Of a stretch of DNA of 64,000 bases, positions 11,853 to 50,000 are shown piece after piece. This DNA comes from Phallusia fumigata. Lineage: Eukaryota > Chordata > Ascidiacea > Phlebobranchia > Ascidiidae. The stretch's first letter is position 1. Each line of letters begins with the position of its first letter. The notes below the pieces were generated by a model. The model saw only the letters and a list, made by a program, of their open reading frames with translations, searched no databases and was not told the origin of the DNA. A program made the translations under genes and the position numbers. Location of the stretch: NCBI GenBank assembly GCA_008931825.1, contig QXVZ01023263.1, positions 6,460-70,459 of the forward strand. Direction: 5' to 3'.

Positions 11853-13011
11853 AATCGCAACTTTGTACTACTGTATTTTGCGTTATAGCTGAATATTTGT
11901 ATCCCATTCATTTTTCTTACGAGTTTGTGATTGTCGCTTTTTAAAAGAATAAAATAAATTTAGAATGAAAAGGTTTTTCGCTTGGCATGTTACTACCAAT
12001 TAAGGATGACAGTACGGTACGGTACGTTTTGAGTTGTGTGTACCACGTACCTCGTTACACAGAGCGTAACTTTTGATGGTTTTTGCTGCGTACCGTACTG
12101 CCATTCATTGTCAAGGACAGGAAACGGTGCGGTATGTATTGAGTCGTACGTACCACTTTGCGAAGGGCGTACCGGACATTTGGTAATTTTTACTGCGTGT
12201 CGTACCTCCTTGGTTACTACAAGTAACATTCGTATTACAAAAAGTATACAACCAAAAAATAAACCCGAAATGTTGACGGCTACTTGTCGGATTAAAGTGA
12301 TTGGAATTTTTGTCCGCTAAGTGGCAGTAAAGACGTGTTTAAAAAGTTTGGTTAGTGTTTGAATGCAATTGTTTGTGATGTTTCTTAAGAACTAGTAATT
12401 TGACACCCTTTTTTTCTACAATACTTTTCTTAATGAACTTAAATAACATGAGATTTAGGTTATGAGGCACAAGTGAACTCCACTGTAGATGATTAAAATG
12501 TATTTGTGTATCGTGTCAAAACGTGCGAAATCAGCAATATGTGATGCCAAGCATTTGTACACACCGCGCGAAACGCATACAACCAAAAGCACACAACACA
12601 AAGGTCGTATAGCTCAATTTAAATAAATGCAACCAGCATAATGCATCGTGTGTCACACTGCGTTAAGCACTTGCAATAAAGGGTACAGGACGAATTAAAC
12701 TGTGGTCTCGACTGTTGAGTAAATGAGTAACGAAACAATAAACACATGTTGGGTGTTGGTTACACCTCCTGCCAGACACCGGTATTTAACGGCTGTTAGA
12801 TACCACAGTTTCGCACCAGTTTGTACTTTCGCAATTTATATTTTCACATGGTCATTAAGTGCCTTTGCTATATATTGCACTGTATAAGTGTTTTTCGGGA
12901 CCACGATTTCGCTTTGTGTAATTTTTCGGCTTTGCTTTTGGAACTGATGTGGATCACTCTCAGTCGGTTTCTGTTTTAAGCGGCTGATGTGGTGTTTCAA
13001 TTCGACTTGCG
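11853..13011. other. Intergenic region between P4HA-B and the mucin gene
   Basis: This spacer holds the P4HA-B 3' UTR with overlapping AATAAA signals (11948-11958), an imperfect tandem repeat at 12007-12226, and the 3' flank of the minus-strand mucin gene whose stop is at 13012. The region 12230-13011 is AT-rich with no open frame or element that I can support. Confidence 0.6.
12007..12226. repeat. Diverged tandem duplication, about 110 bp unit, GTACC/GGTAC-rich
   Basis: The unit starting GACAGTACGGTACG at 12007 is followed at about 12116 by a diverged copy starting GACAGGAAACGGTGCG. Matching blocks run in order through both: TATTGAGT-GT type words, GTACCAC, a GGT-TTTTT-CTGCGT block and a final CGTAC(C/T) with a pyrimidine tract. 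Each unit is dense in GTACC and its complement. The second copy ends near 12226. No coding function is apparent. Confidence 0.6.
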
Positions 13012-16000
13012 TCAAAAATTCATTTCGATGTTGACAGCCTCAGAGCTTGAACTATCCGAAAATCGACAAAAACGTAAATGTTTTGTTGAAAAACTTAAGA
13101 AGAGTATGCTAACATGATGCTTACCTGCTGAGTTCCGCCATTTCGTGTCGTTCAACAGTGGAATACGTTGCCCGGGGCGGGATTTCCGGACTTTCGTAGT
13201 AATGCTCCTGTGCATTGTAGAGCGTGTTTGATGAAGCAAATTAACAGCGGGTCAGTCGTTAATTTTATTACGGATATTGAGATTTATGTTATTCAAACAG
13301 GGCGAGCCTGTTTAAAATTGGATTTTGTTTGCCCTTGAATTTGTATGGGTTTGTCCTACGTATTTTTCGGGAAGCAAGGAGCTCGAATTTTAGTGAATAT
13401 TGATTAAGCTGCCTACTTACATTCCAGTACGTTGCAAGGGCCTTTTCATGTTTTGGGGGAAAGGCGTCGCCCTAGGAAAACAAAACAGTCTTGTCAGTTA
13501 CCAGTTTGAGACTTTTAAAATTGCGTCACTTACGATCCACTTTCCACTAAATGACGCAGAATTTCGTCGTCTTTTTACAAACAAAACAATTCCAGCCACG
13601 ATGATTAGAAAGCCAACACTGGATGCAAAGATTATGAACACAAACAACCAGGCTGCAAAACAGTAGCAGGTTTAACCTTATTCATAGTGGACTTAGAAAT
13701 TTTGTGTGCCTAATCAAAAATGAAATGTAATGTTTGTCTTAACTGGTTCTGCTTTAAACACAATAAAGAGCCGTGAAAGAAGGCTGTGACAGAGAACTTT
13801 AAAGTCAAAAGTGTTTCTTAGGTTTACCCGGTTTGTTTGCTCACTTTAGTTTGTTTGCCAATGTTTTCTATTTACTTACGGCTGTAGCAATTATTTCCAG
13901 CAAAACCGACCATACAGGTACACTCTCCAATGTTGTTGTTTACCGTCGCATTGCACCAGCCAAACGGTGCATTGCAATCGCTGTTATCCACACAAGTGAC
14001 CGCTGAAGTAAACAAAACAAGGCGTTATAAATGTATAAAGACACGCATACAGCACACTTCGACGAACCTGCGCAAACCTGTGCGTCTCTAGGTATCTCAG
14101 CGTATCCGGGTTGACAAGTACACACCGTTGTCCCATTTTGTGCCTGACAATTCGTGCTTGTTACGTCACAAAAACCGTCGAACTCGTTGCAAACAACCTC
14201 GCTGACAGCTGTGTTGGAAACAGTTTAGTTTCAAGTCATCTGAAAAACGACTGATACCGGTACTTACTTCCTGCATCCTCGGTCGAATTAGCAACGAGAA
14301 TCACCACTCCGTCAACTACACATGTCGGTTCAGTACCGCACTGCATAAGACAAAAGGGTTGGGTATCTCTAATGCCTATCACTATGAAAATAGTAATACG
14401 AATAACCAGAATATTATGTTTCCGCCTTTACACAGTATTTTTTTGGAATTAAAGATTATCGTTTGTTTTTTATTTTTCTACCTGAACGGACATGTAACTA
14501 GAAAATGTATGGGACAAATCAGTTTCATCAACTGGACTCGTCGGCTGATATGTCAAAACGTAGTCCCATACTGATGGTGTAGCTTCTCCCAAAACTATAG
14601 CACTGACGAAATCTTCCGTGTTGTTGTACACCTTTACAAGCTAAAAGCAAGTTAATTTTTTACGGTTTCAAACCATCGACCGCTGCAGATTAGAGAAAAC
14701 TTACTACAGTGTGCACTTCATCGGAGGCAGCTCGTTTTTTCCGTCTTGCACCCCCAACATATAATCGTCCGCCAAACTGCTTTCCTGTAAAACACAACGC
14801 CGAGTTTATTCAAACACTTAACCCAGCAATGTTCAATTCATTGATGTGGGATAGAAGTCAGTGTAAACTTGTCAGGGTGAAGGCATTCATATATCACGAC
14901 AAGAAAAACTTAGCGCCCACTGTGTTACCTGCAGCACAAACGCCGTTTTGTTCAAACGTGTTTGGATTACACGCGCACTGTATTCCATTGCACCAGCGAT
15001 CAGCGCTACAGGAAAAACTGCTGCATTGACTTGTACCTACACGACAAACAAACAAGTTTAGCTTCAAAGACCAAGCGAATGAATTTTCGAGGAGTTTCGA
15101 CAAAACATACTTCCACTTGTGGTGGGTGCGTTATCAGTTGTGGTAATATCGATTGATTGAGATGTTAAAACACGTTCTGTGGTTTCTTGTGTTAAAGCAG
15201 TTGTAGTCATGACTGTAGTTTCGTCGCTTTGTGTTGTTGAAACCTGTTCTGTAGCTACTTGTGTTGAAGCTGCTATCGTCGTATCCGTAGTTTCGTCCAT
15301 TCGAGTTGTTGAAACCAGTTCTGTAGTTTCTTGTGTGGAATCTGTTGTCGTCATGTCTGTGGTTTCGTCGACTTGCGTTGTTGAAACTTGTGTTGTTTCT
15401 TGTGTCGAATCTGTTGTCGTCATGTCTGTAGTTTCGTCAACTTGTGTTGTTAAAACCGGTTCTGTTGTTTCTTGTGTTGAATCTGTTGTCGTCATATCTG
15501 TAGTTTCGTCGACTTGACTTGTTGAAACCTGTTCTGTTGTTTCTTGTGTTGAATCTGTTGTCGTCATGTCTGTAGTTTCGTCGATTTGAGTTGTTGAAAT
15601 CTTTTCTGTAGTTTCTTGTGTCGAATCTCCTGTCGTCATGTCTGTAGTTTCGTCGGCTTGCGTTGTTGAAACCGGTTTTGTAGTTTCTTGTGTCGAATCT
15701 GTTGTCGTCATGTCTGTAGTTTCGTCGACTTGCGTTGTTGAAACCTGTTCTGTTGTTTCTTGTGTCGAACCTGTTGTCGTCTCGTCTGTAGTTTCGTCGA
15801 TTTGAGTTGTTGAAATCTTTTCTGTAGTTTCTTGTGTCGAATCTGCTGTCGTCATGTCTGTAGTTTCCTCGACTTGCGTTGTTGAAACCTGTTCTGTTGT
15901 TTCTTGTGTTGAATCTGTTGTCGTCATGTCTGTAGTTTCGTCGATTTGAGTTGTTGAAATCTTTTCTGTTGTTTCTTGTGTCGAATCTGTTGTCGTCATG

Positions 16001-16579
16001 TGTGTAGTTTCGTCGGCTTGCGTTGTTGAAACCGGTTCTGTTGTTTCTTGTGTTGAATCTATTGCCGTCATGTCTGTAGTTTCGTGGGCTAGCGTCGTTG
16101 TAACCNTCGTCGATTTGCGTTGTTGAAACATGTTCTGTAGTTTCTTGTGTCGAATCTGTTGTCGTCATGTCTGTAGTTTCGTCAACTTGTGTTGTTGAAA
16201 CCTGTTCTGTTGTTTCTTGTGTTGAATCTGTTGTCGTTAAGTCTGTAGTTTCGTCATCTTGTGTTGTTGAAACCTGTTTTGTTGTTTCTTGTGTTGAATC
16301 TGTTGTCGTCATGTCTGTAGTTTCGTCGATTTGAGTTGTTGAAACCGGTTCTGTTGTTTCTTGTGTTGAATCTGTTGTCGTCATGTCTGTAGTTTCGTCG
16401 ACTTGCGTTGTTGAAACGTGTTCTGTTGTTTCTTGTGTTGCAGCTGCTGTCGTTATGTCTGTAGTATGCTTGACTTGTGTTGTTGAAATCGGTTCTGTAG
16501 TTGTGCAAATTGTTCCAATCACAACTGTGTACAGTACGTATGCCAACAGTACTTTTCTTTTCAGATTTTGGTTTTGCAT
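13012..16579 (-). CDS. Transmembrane mucin-like protein with Thr-rich repeat, EGF modules and Tyr-bearing tail
   Basis: Eleven exons in transcript order: 15111-16579, 14929-15036, 14705-14784, 14482-14640, 14268-14340, 14068-14208, 13880-14002, 13534-13652, 13421-13471, 13125-13207, 13012-13051; phases agree. The start MQNQNLKRKV opens a signal peptide. Exon 1 then encodes about 19 Thr/Ser/Asp repeats of 24 residues, a likely O-glycosylated stalk. Exon 2 is a Cys-rich EGF-like module. Exons 3-5 encode about 105 residues of unknown fold containing RRKKR, a possible convertase site. Exons 6 and 7 are two further EGF-like modules. Exon 8 contains one hydrophobic span stopped by KRRR. The roughly 70-residue tail contains YYESPEIPP and YSTV. 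The order EGF, spacer, EGF, EGF, membrane span is like MUC13, whose spacer is a SEA domain, but I cannot show SEA homology. A single N at 16106 shifts the frame inside the repeat and is an assembly gap, so repeat number is a minimum. Confidence 0.85.
15130..16515 (-). repeat. 72-bp minisatellite encoding the mucin stalk, with higher-order variants
   Basis: About 19 units of 72 bp encode a 24-residue repeat with the core STTQVDETTDMTTTDSTQE. Variants at the unit junction (EPVSTTQAD, EKISTTQID, EQVSTTQVD) recur in order: A-K-Q-K-Q, then A-K-Q again. This suggests amplification of multi-unit blocks rather than single units. Units become more divergent at both ends (for example TTERVLTSQ and TTDITTAAA). 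One unit has lost three bases' worth of residues at its junction. Because 72 is a multiple of three and stop codons are rare in the unit, other frames on both strands are also open. Confidence 0.95.
16106..16106. other. Assembly gap (single N) inside the mucin repeat
   Basis: One N interrupts a repeat unit; the coding frame before it and the frame after it differ by one base, and the unit at the join is malformed. The simplest reading is a collapsed or unresolved minisatellite joined by a placeholder N, not a real frameshift. Confidence 0.9.
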
Positions 16580-18557
16580 TTTTACTAAATTTGACTAATT
16601 ACAATCTAAGTATGTGTCTTATTTCTGGTTAATGCAACAATGCTAATGGTTGTTAATTCTGGCAGATTCTAGAAGGTTTGACCGAACACAATTTTTTGCA
16701 GATGAAGTCCATTTTGTACATTTTCGACCATATTTACACTAAAATTTCTGCCCCTTATCGACTTTCAAATAACCTAAAGTGTTTTCTATCTCTATCGCTG
16801 ATGATTTTTTAATTTCATCTGTATTCATCTACTGTATTTCTATATTTTTAGAAAAATAAACAACCACTTTCGACATGGAAAAGTTTTGCAAACTTGTTGA
16901 ATTGGACTAATATGGGCGATAAGCTGGTGCGAAATCGGTGTAGTATCGGCTAAGACTCGTTTGAGTTAGAAACTAAAGGTATACTGCTTTAATCATTGAT
17001 GTTATAAAATGCTCCTTTTCAATTTTTGAGAAAAAAGAGTGTGCCAGTTAGTTGGTACAAGGCAAAACTATAGACCTTTTCAACTGTCTGCAAAATGATT
17101 CGTTGTAGACAAAAAAATGCATCAAGTCCCTTTCGTGCAACAAATTCAAAAAAACATCTGTGCTTTAATAGTTTGAATAGTATCAGTACTTTACTTAAGT
17201 TCTGGCTTATATCAGTTTGTATGCTTACCTACACAAGTTGATTCAAATTTTATGAAAGCTTTTGTGGTACAGGTCACAACAAATTCTTAAGCGTTCTATA
17301 GCAGTTATTGCAAATTCAACGAGTCTAAATTGCATTAACTACTTTATGGGCGAGACTCCATGTCGCAGCTTTATGTACCCCTTTTTTCGGTTTGTTAACA
17401 TTTCAGTTTAGCATTCCCCTTTTTCGCTTGTACAGGCTTGTCCAATGACGTAATGTTTTAACCGAACACAGGGGTTGTCAGGGAATGCGTAATGTGACTT
17501 GCCAAAACCAATATTTGTGAGCAACTATTTAAAGTAAGCAACGTGGGTACGGTGTGTTGGCAAATGTGCTTGAAGTAATTTGTTTCGGCACGAAGGTAAC
17601 TTGCTGGTAGAAGACTTTGTTAATGCACAATTACTCTTCTGTATTGAATTTCATCTGCGCGCGAAATCGTTCACAGTGAGATGATTATGACAAAATAAGT
17701 GATATGACAAGATGAGCAGTGTCGCGTGCTGTTCCGACAAATTGGCGGCGGAGGTGACGTTGCGATAAATATTTGCCTCCCAACCGCAATGGAAATAGGA
17801 AACAAAAAAGAGCGAGTACAAACGACAACAACGAAGTTATAAGGCTGGGGCACACGTATACTGGCACTCAAGTGGTAAAAAGTTAGAAAATATGCTGACG
17901 AAACTTAACTTATTATTGCGGGCAATTCCGCAAATCGAACGTAAATACTCCCCTGGCAACCTCGCGCATGCGACCAGTATGTTTGCACTGGCATTTTACG
18001 AGAACAGCGGGAATAATTTTTGCCTGGCACATGTCGGTGACAGGGCGGCACTGTTTACTCCCGTCGTCACTGATCGGGCCCAGTTCTTGTTTTACCAGGC
18101 GATTGTTCATCGGCGCACAAGTACGTATGACACGGTATGTTTCAATGAGTTGAAACGCAAACAGCCGGTAATGAAGGGTCAGCGCGGATGTAAACGTTAT
18201 GTAATACTACACCAAGTTGGGAAACAGTACACAAACTTGATTAACGATGCAACACAGGCACTTGCTGCGTACACCTATTCGCAGTAACGACACTCGGAAA
18301 AGGAAGATAAAACGTGAACAACGTGGAAGGATTAGTAAGATGTCTTTTCTCCTCGTTTCCGTGGGTCGTAGTAGGTTATGCGGGGTCCGTCAAATACAAG
18401 GCCCCCGAAGTTTTTGGGACGTTGAAATACACAGTGCTTGCAGGCGACAAAGAATTTCGGTCAAATATGCTGCTTCGCTACAGTATGCTGATTAACTGGT
18501 GCCCGGATGCCCACGGCATTTCAAATGTGCTAAACTTCATCATTATATTAAAAGTCG
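16580..18557. other. Mucin promoter region and spacer to the laminin 3' end
   Basis: AT-rich immediately upstream of the mucin start (16580 to about 17350), then GC-richer to 18557. An acceptor-like CAAATTTAG lies just before the mucin ATG on the minus strand. The longest open frame is 17892-18287 (+, 131 codons), with no recognisable domain and no obvious splice partners. Its composition matches the GC-balanced non-coding DNA at 36-59 kb, where open frames of this size also occur, so I do not call it a gene. The laminin 3' UTR occupies the right end on the minus strand. Confidence 0.5.
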
Positions 18558-44042
<25,485 letters not shown>

Positions 44043-47000
44043 CAGTCCAAGTGTTTTATGGAAATTGTCAACGGTCGGTTTTCGTCGTTGTTTTAATTTT
44101 ACCCTTTGACTTATTTGATTTACGTTGCTATGGCCTGTCCATAGTATGTAGAATGCGTGGAACATTTTGTTTCCACCGAAGTCACTTTTGTAAAAACATG
44201 TCGTACATGTAGGTTTTTCCGTGCCACAATTTGTCGTTGCGTGTCGCACAGAACAAGTCAGGCCCGTGTGCATGTCTCTATTCAAACCACGGCATTCATC
44301 TTTCACCGAAGATGCAAGTCCAGGCGTACAGTTGAGTCTTTTGTGGTTCACCGTTTGAGGGCGATTAAAGACCGCTTCCGACACAAAAGAACGCGCAATG
44401 TCGTTACTTTGAATCGACTCATCGTCGCCAACATGTTGTGGATGGTGACGTACAATGCGCGATCTAAGTGTTCGTTTCCTTAGTTTGTATTTTCTCTTCG
44501 TCAAGTCGGCAGTGCTTCGTGGTAGATGAGATTTGAAACGGCCATCGCAACGCATGGTTTTCGCCCACCAGCAAGTGCATTCACATGAGCATTTTCCACT
44601 GTTGCCCTAAACTTACACCTGACAAAGTGTGCAAGACTTCCAAGGTCATATTCTGTTCGGTTTTTAATCAAAGCCTGCGATAAGCGCTTGAACCCCCAGA
44701 CACAAAAGTAGCGCCTTTTACCAAACCTTGATCCAAGGGCCTTTTGAACGTTTGCGTCGGCTATGGTGCCACAAAGCCGACTTGTCAACACTTTTCGAAC
44801 CGCAGTTTTAGCGTGAGAAAAGTGTTAAACTCCAACTTTTCCACTTAGAGGGCGTAATCGCAAACACCGCCTACTAAGCGGAATAGCAAGTTTCTCGTTC
44901 AAGCCTATAAATTTACAACATACGAATCTCTGTAGAGTGCGCCGTTTAGTAAGAATATGATTCGGATTAGTCACCCCGGCACATAGTTTTCAATTCAATC
45001 AGTATGAAAAGACAACTCTGGCCAAGATCAACAGAAAGATCGCTCAAATGAAAACGATACGCCAGACAACACGTCGCCCAAACGGAAACGCGCAACAATA
45101 GACTTTCGAAACACAAAATGTTAGTGGACGTTGCCACATGTTCCAACCGAAACACCAGTTATAGCTTCACGATACGTTTATCATACCAAATTACAGTGGG
45201 AAACTTGTGCCCAATTACACGTTTTAAATGGTTGTATATTAATAGACGCGTGGTGCTACAACAGTATTGCCAAACAAAATAGGCCACAGTCACACAACGT
45301 TAGTCCTTTGCTAACAAGATCGTTTTTCTTATTAGATTTTCCCGGCGCCTGTCGCATTGCCGAATCTGACAGCCAGCATGAGAGAAATTATAATTCACAG
45401 CGGCGCATCGTTATTTGTGTAGCGGCGTTTGTGTGCCCAATAAGTCCCACGCTGAGCTCTAGTGCTGTTTTCCTTGTGGTCTCGGGGTCTGGGGGTCATG
45501 TTTCCGTGAAATTATCACTTCACGCGCAAATCTAAGACGCGCCGAACGCATCATCGCGGTTTAACGGTCCTTATCCGCGACAAAGCGCCGATTACCACAA
45601 AACAATGTGCAGCTCTCCACACTTCATGCAGGGTTTATATTTCTGCACCAACAAATCAATAAAGGCGCTACCCACATCAAAATATCTGCGCCCTAAAAAC
45701 CATTATTACATTGTGTTTGTCTAGACATCGCCACGTGGGCTCCGAATATCTCACCACAACAAATCGCTCTTGTGCTTTTAATTGAGTGCTACATGACAGC
45801 GTCGCGCCATCGACTCAATCCGGTGACCTCTGCGGATAAATACGGAAGTTTTCCGGTCGCCTTTTGTTTCGAACGCCGGGGCCCTATAGATTGCAATACT
45901 GCCATGTCATACTCAAGGCAACAAAATTCGTCACAAAAACGTATAGGCGCAACTGCAACTGCTACATCTCTGTCTATAGGTACAGACAGTTATTGTAATA
46001 TCTGGCGTCTAAGCTCACCCCCGCCCACGCTGTCTATCATTGAACGGAAAGTGCTGGAGCCTGAAATACAGACTTTACCACTGAGAATAATTACATTTGC
46101 CTGCCGTGTCATCTGGTTCGTGATTCCTGTCGCACAACTCTGCCTTTTCCAGCCTGTCGCTTCCTGAGCTACCCATCACGCCATATGCGACCACTGACCG
46201 TGAAGTCAAAACCGCTGATGGCAGAGGCGCCTTAATCCATATTGGATTTGAACGAGGGGATGATGTCGCCTTCCTGGAGCTGTCGTAGTAATAAGGCCAT
46301 TCGGAGTAGACCGATCAGCTGTTTACAGGCCTCGTGCAGGACAATAGGCGTATAGTAGACGTATCGCTATGAATTTTTACGTCCACACATTCGAAGGAAA
46401 CGTGCTCGTGTTGGATTTGTATTATCAGGCACACCTTTGACGCCAGTCTATATTTACGCGCCAGGAACCGGTTTTCGTCGTTTTTGCATATCCATGTTGC
46501 GCTTTGAGTGTTTCGATAAAAGTTAAACTAATATAAAACGTTATGTGCAAATGTCATGCGTTATTAGATACACGAACTGCAGCCTCCACCAACCCACAAC
46601 TCGTTGGGACGGCGTCTTCAAACGACTCTGCCCATTCACGACCCATCAGCTGTGGCCCCTCGCCTGCATTAAAAGCTATTTAACGGCGGACACAAAGCCA
46701 GCGGACCTTTGACCGTGACTCGCAACTTCTCGGTGTAGTAGACATGAACTGCGGAACACGAGATGTCTTGTAGCTCAGTGGAAAGACGCAGCCCTGTTGC
46801 GGTAATGTGACACGATAAGTAGTCAGACGAAGCCAAGTGATTATGTGTACGGTCAAAATATCACTTCCACTCTACAATCGGTCGTGACCGCAACAATTCA
46901 CACATAAGCCATGGCACAAAGCGCCAACACTTGCTCGCAGTTGACACAGAAACGAAGTGCTGTCGTTTCCTGATTTAATAAATAAATATGAACGTATTGT

Positions 47001-50000
47001 GTTTTAACACGTATGCCTTATGTAAACATAAAAAGCAGTTGCATGCGGTTTGGCCACTAATACTTGAAAAACTGTCCTTCCCTTCCGGCTCTCTTTTGCG
47101 TCTATTCTTTTGGGGGCAAATTCCTGTGAAAACGTTGGGAATCGCTCGCGAACTGATGCCTGGCCAAGACTATACGCACTCCAGATTGGCAGCTGGCCTA
47201 TTATCGCTGTCCAGCTCACGTCTACGCCCGAGTTGAAGCTTCGCCTGTACTCAGCGCAGTTCAAACATGTGAAGTGAGCTTCAAGTGTCACTCGATATTA
47301 ACAGTGTAACAATATTATCGGCAAGTCAGAAGGCGTCCAACCGATGAAAGAACGAACTACTCGCTGTAGTATTCGCGTTGTACATAATTCCGCTTCGATT
47401 GATGTCGCGACGCCGAAAAAAACGGATTGGGTTGGGACAGGGCATTATTTGCCGGTTTGGAGAAAAATGTACTTTGTTGACTTTTCACTGGTCTGGAATC
47501 TCTATGCGATAGGCATACACAGGAGGTGTAGGCGCACCTTGTGTGTATATCGTTTGTCACGTAAACTGCGCTGTGATAGTGTCATGAATCGATTCCTGGC
47601 GTTGTCCTGTCAATGACTTGCTCCAAAGTCGCGCGGTTACCCAATGTTTGCACGGATTTCCACGACTGTGAACCATTAAACCGACCTACTGAGAAACGGC
47701 GTTCCAAATCCCGCTTACAATTCTGACAGTGTGCGGTGTCAAATCAACGCATCCCTTCCCTCCACCGCTGGACTGTAGTAAGAGCACCTGTTTTAACGGC
47801 AGATCTGTTTATCTTCGTAAACATTGCGGTTCACCCAGATTTGGTCTGCAGTGCCGGCGTTCGAGTGCGCGCATGTTTATGTCCCGTACCCACGCTTTTG
47901 TGTAATCACTTACCCAGAACCGCCGCAATTTGCGCAGCACACACAGAAGTCAGTCGGCGCACCTGCACAACGATTCCGCCATCACCAACATTCTGGGGCT
48001 CGGGTCGACGCTTTGACTTTGGGTGCACACACGCACATCAAACGATACGTGTTCATTAAGCCACATTCCAACAGTTCGGTCCGACCTCATCTTGTTTTAT
48101 ATGAATTACAAAGCACACATTACTTGGCCAATGTCAACTTGCCAATTCAAAGGGCTTCACGCACGGCTGCTCTTCGATGATATTCATACCTATATACATT
48201 ATTTATAAGCGTCTGATCGGTTAATGGTTGTCACGAAACGACCTATACCTCACAAGAACATTGAACAGTTGCGCCACTGCCTGAAAACATCACGAATTTT
48301 ACTTTCTCTTCGACTAAACTTACACTTTTCCCTCCAGGTGAAAGCAGATAATGCTTTTCGGGAAGGCAATGATTTCAAATGAGTGATTTCCGTCATTTAA
48401 TTTGTCGGGCTTGCATAAAGGTTCGGCCGTACAATGGAGCTAATTGGTGCCGATCCCGGGGCACCCGCAACAACATGCTTTCGACGCTTTGTGTTGTAGT
48501 CTCCAAATCTAATTGGAGGTTTCCCGAAAGGCAACGCACTGTTATGACATACATTGAATGGGAGAACATCCTCGTCGGCCGTGAGTGCTTGTCTGGCCAA
48601 CGCCGGTTGATTGCCTCCTATTATACGGGATTAATGCTCGTAATCGTGTCTTAAACTGCCACCTGCCGTGTTATTATTTCGCCGCTCAGCGCCATAGGAC
48701 TCCAGCCTTCGAGAGCTAAATGTTGCTAATTTGTTTCGAATAATATTCTCGCAACGTTCAAAGCGATTATCAAAAGATATCGTAAGAATTTTCCGGCGGA
48801 ATTCTCATTACAACACTGTTTGCTGTTGAACCGAATTTCCCCGCCTCGGGTGCGGCCCTCGTGCTCCTGCGAGAGTCGCTTTTGAAGGTCCCCTGGGCTT
48901 TAACGCTTCCTCATTAAAGGTTTTGCATCAGTCGAGTCAGGCGTGTGTCAACGGCCCTATTGTGAATGTGGCGGTTGATGAAGCGATCAAATCCGCTTCC
49001 AAGACAGGAAGGAAACAGCCCCAAACCACTCGCACCCTCTGCCCCCGTTCTCTTCCAACAGCAGCGAGCAGAATTGGAAAACCTCACGGGGTGTGGGTCG
49101 GCGCACCAGACCGTCCCGCCCGAAAGTCTTCCACACGGACAAGGGCCGCACGTCTGCTAGGATTTCCGTGCAAAGTCAACAGCCTTTAATTTGTCGCGTT
49201 TACGATCTCGGCCACCTGCCTCTGTGTCGAATTCGTCGCACGTACATTTAACAATACCCCGATTTCTTTATCACAGACCACAGTGCGTAGGCCCGCGCAT
49301 AGTCAGTGCTGTTTTCGCAGCCTAAAATATTAGGCTCAACTCCCTTCCTCCCGTCTGTCATCTTGTTGGCCTCGCTGCGTTAGATTAAAAGACACGCGTG
49401 TCCATCTTTGGCCGGTCTTTCAAGCTGGCATGGCGTGAGCGGCAGCGTGCGACTGAGTTGCCCCCGTCGTTGGCGGTAATTGGCCGTGTCCGCAGCCAGT
49501 GTGAAGGAAGCTCGGGTAAACCAACTCCTAAATGTATCAAAGTTCGCCGAACTGTTAAACGTTGTCCGTTTACATGATCAATCTGGTTTATTTGCTCAAA
49601 AATGTATCTGTTTGGCACACTTAAACAGCGGTGAAGGATTGATCTTAGCAGAAAACCTTGCATGTGCAAAATCAATTGTTATTCGCCCCATCGTTTCTAT
49701 AAAATCAGCATGATTGGAATTAGTGCTGTATAAAAAGCATGTGTCTGTCGCTAGGTCAATGCAGGTCAGGCAACGGGACACTGCGTTTTCATGACAGCTT
49801 CGACGTGCGGACCCCTGATCCACCCTTCAATACAGCTCCTACACCCGGACGAGGCGCGCCCAATGCTAATGGATCGGCTTGGAATGCTGGTTGACGGCAG
49901 CGCCGGGCACTAATCGACTATTTCAGTTTACAGAACCTCAGGTGTTAGCGGGCCATGGGAAACTATTTCGGATTTCTCGTGCAAGGAGTCGTTACGTCAT

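Noticed and set aside
15179-15517. Hydrophobic 112-codon frame antisense to the mucin repeat
   Set aside because: It is a mirror of the 72-bp unit; the repeat length keeps several frames open. Repetitive VVSST-like peptide without independent support.
15437-16508. Long Asn/Arg-rich frames on the same strand as the mucin repeat
   Set aside because: Alternate frames of the same minisatellite; the Thr-rich frame has the signal peptide and the splice phase into the EGF exons.
46765-46840. tRNA-like A box (TAGCTCAGTGG)
   Set aside because: No B box at the right distance and no cloverleaf can be folded.
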